Shown here piece after piece: positions 63,283 to 64,000 of a DNA stretch of 64,000 nt. The position numbers were made by a program, and so were the translations under genes. Numbering within the stretch: the stretch's first letter is position 1; the number at the start of each line of letters is the position of its first letter. This DNA comes from Leptospirillum ferrooxidans C2-3. Its GTDB lineage: Bacteria > Nitrospirota > Leptospirillia > Leptospirillales > Leptospirillaceae. Location: the NCBI RefSeq assembly GCF_000284315.1, contig NC_017094.1, forward strand, positions 1,209,486 to 1,273,485, read 5' to 3'. The notes under the pieces were generated by a model that was not told where the DNA came from, searched no databases, and saw only the letters and a program-made list of their open reading frames with translations.

Positions 63283-63515
63283 TCCAGATCCTTTCGCATT
63301 TCAAGATATTGCTCGCGGGTGATCTCGCCTTTTGCGTAACGTTGGTCCAGCACTTCTTTCGGAGTTTCCTCCTTGCGCGGAGGAGAGGAATTCCCGCAAG
63401 AATCCCCTCCCATTCTTCTCATGAAGACCATCAGGAAAACTCCGAGTCCCGCCAGAAAAAGAAACGGAAAAATCCACATCCAGCCCATCGCCCACATACC
63501 GTTCATCCATGGCAT
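63279..63515 (-). CDS. SHOCT-domain small membrane protein
   Basis: A 78-aa protein: a Trp/Met-rich N-terminal helix (WMWIFPFLFLAGLGVFLMVFM), then a linker and the SHOCT motif LDQRYAKGEITREQYLEMRKDL. GGAGGG lies six bases before the ATG. SHOCT peptides of this form are common in metal-resistance loci. Its stop overlaps the probable start of the desulfurase. Confidence 0.88.
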   Translation of the reverse strand: MPWMNGMWAMGWMWIFPFLFLAGLGVFLMVFMRRMGGDSCGNSSPPRKEETPKEVLDQRYAKGEITREQYLEMRKDLD

Positions 63516-63537
63516 TTTTTACCCTCCAATCATCTGG

Positions 63538-64000
63538 TCAAGTCTGAGCCGGAAACACTTTTGCCAGCCATAAATAATAGCCGGCCACGAGAAACATGAG
63601 CGTGGCGCTTGCATAGCGCACCCAGCTGATTCCGTTGATCCGGCATCCTGCCTCCAGGACCCGGTCGGATGCAACCCCAGCCAGAATAAAGGGGGCACTC
63701 CTGCCAAGACCAAAGGAAAATCCCAGCAAAGCGCCATATGCAGGCGTCATGTGAGGCATCCCCAGGCCGAAAAGAACCATGAGAGAAATCAGTGGAGCGC
63801 CGAGACTATAGACCAGCCCGACAAAAAAAGCCCATGGGATGGTTGCCGGAGTATTGGACTTGAATACGGGATGTCCAGGCGATTTTCTCCGGAGAATCCA
63901 GATTCCCACAAAAAGGGCCAGCCCCACCATGGCGAGGCTCCATATTCGCCGCATTTCCCCGCCAACCATCAACGATACACTTCCGGCGACTGCTCCCAGA
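63538..64000 (-). CDS. CcdA/DsbD-like membrane protein, partial (5' end off window)
   Basis: C-terminal 153 codons of a cytochrome c biogenesis CcdA/DsbD-type membrane protein, with about four helices visible (WSLAMVGLALFVGIWIL, FFVGLVYSLGAPLISLMVLFGLG, GALLGFSFGLGRSAPFILAGV, SATLMFLVAGYYLWLA). The frame stays open to the window edge. It lies upstream of the SHOCT and desulfurase genes. Such proteins pass electrons across the membrane. Being partial, its Cys pair cannot be judged. Confidence 0.75.
   Translation of the reverse strand, partial: LGAVAGSVSLMVGGEMRRIWSLAMVGLALFVGIWILRRKSPGHPVFKSNTPATIPWAFFVGLVYSLGAPLISLMVLFGLGMPHMTPAYGALLGFSFGLGRSAPFILAGVASDRVLEAGCRINGISWVRYASATLMFLVAGYYLWLAKVFPAQT

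Overview
The window reads as a chromosomal segment of a Leptospirillum-like bacterium (Nitrospirota, iron-oxidising acidophile). This is inferred from the 16S rRNA gene and the gene style; no database search was possible. Gene content is mostly housekeeping. There is no CRISPR array and no prophage. The only mobile-element trace is one inactivated IS200/IS605-type transposase. TTG starts with good Shine-Dalgarno sequences are common.

Layout. 1-4.2 kb: the 5' part of dnaE, a UvrD-type helicase and a His-rich NiCoT/UreH-like membrane protein. 4.2-9.8 kb: a complete rRNA operon (promoter, boxA leader, 16S, tRNA-Ile, tRNA-Ala, 23S, 5S, terminator) with recognisable pre-rRNA processing stems. 9.8-13.9 kb: an orphan oligopeptide-binding lipoprotein, a NERD-domain membrane protein and a small lipoprotein. 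13.9-19.6 kb: a serine/glyoxylate-type aminotransferase, serA, hisZ and dnaB. 19.6-21.4 kb: pseudopilin genes gspH-gspI-gspJ on the minus strand. 21.5-26.5 kb: the dead transposase, a DUF1207 protein, a cold-shock gene with an attenuator-like leader, a sigma-54 activator and two exported proteins of unknown function. 26.6-30.2 kb: an Mla-type lipid-transport operon (mlaE, a degenerate mlaF, mlaD, TPR lipoprotein).

30.2-46.4 kb is a long minus-strand housekeeping block. In transcription order it reads clpC, tsaD, a frameshifted host-attachment-family gene, a phosphoribosyltransferase, argS, tgt, yajC, secD, secF, a 37-aa membrane peptide, recJ, spoT, fdhE and a small membrane protein. Many junctions overlap by 4 bp. 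46.5-51.2 kb: an outer-membrane protein and an Anbu (ancestral proteasome-like) operon with its circularly permuted ATP-grasp and alpha-E partners. 51.3-59.2 kb: two MFS transporters, a dienelactone-hydrolase-family protein, a lipoprotein, a CHAD protein, an OsmC protein and a membrane diguanylate cyclase.

59.4-64 kb is the most unusual part. A perfect 42-bp palindrome overlaps both promoter and ribosome-binding site of an ArsR-type repressor. The repressor is translationally coupled to a Cys-rich protein resembling MtrA (methyltetrahydromethanopterin methyltransferase subunit A), and then to a MerT-like metal transporter. Converging on it is a second cluster: CcdA-like membrane protein, SHOCT protein, frameshifted cysteine desulfurase and SAM methyltransferase. 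Together they suggest a metal- or metalloid-handling island whose chemistry is not described by any standard resistance operon I recognise.
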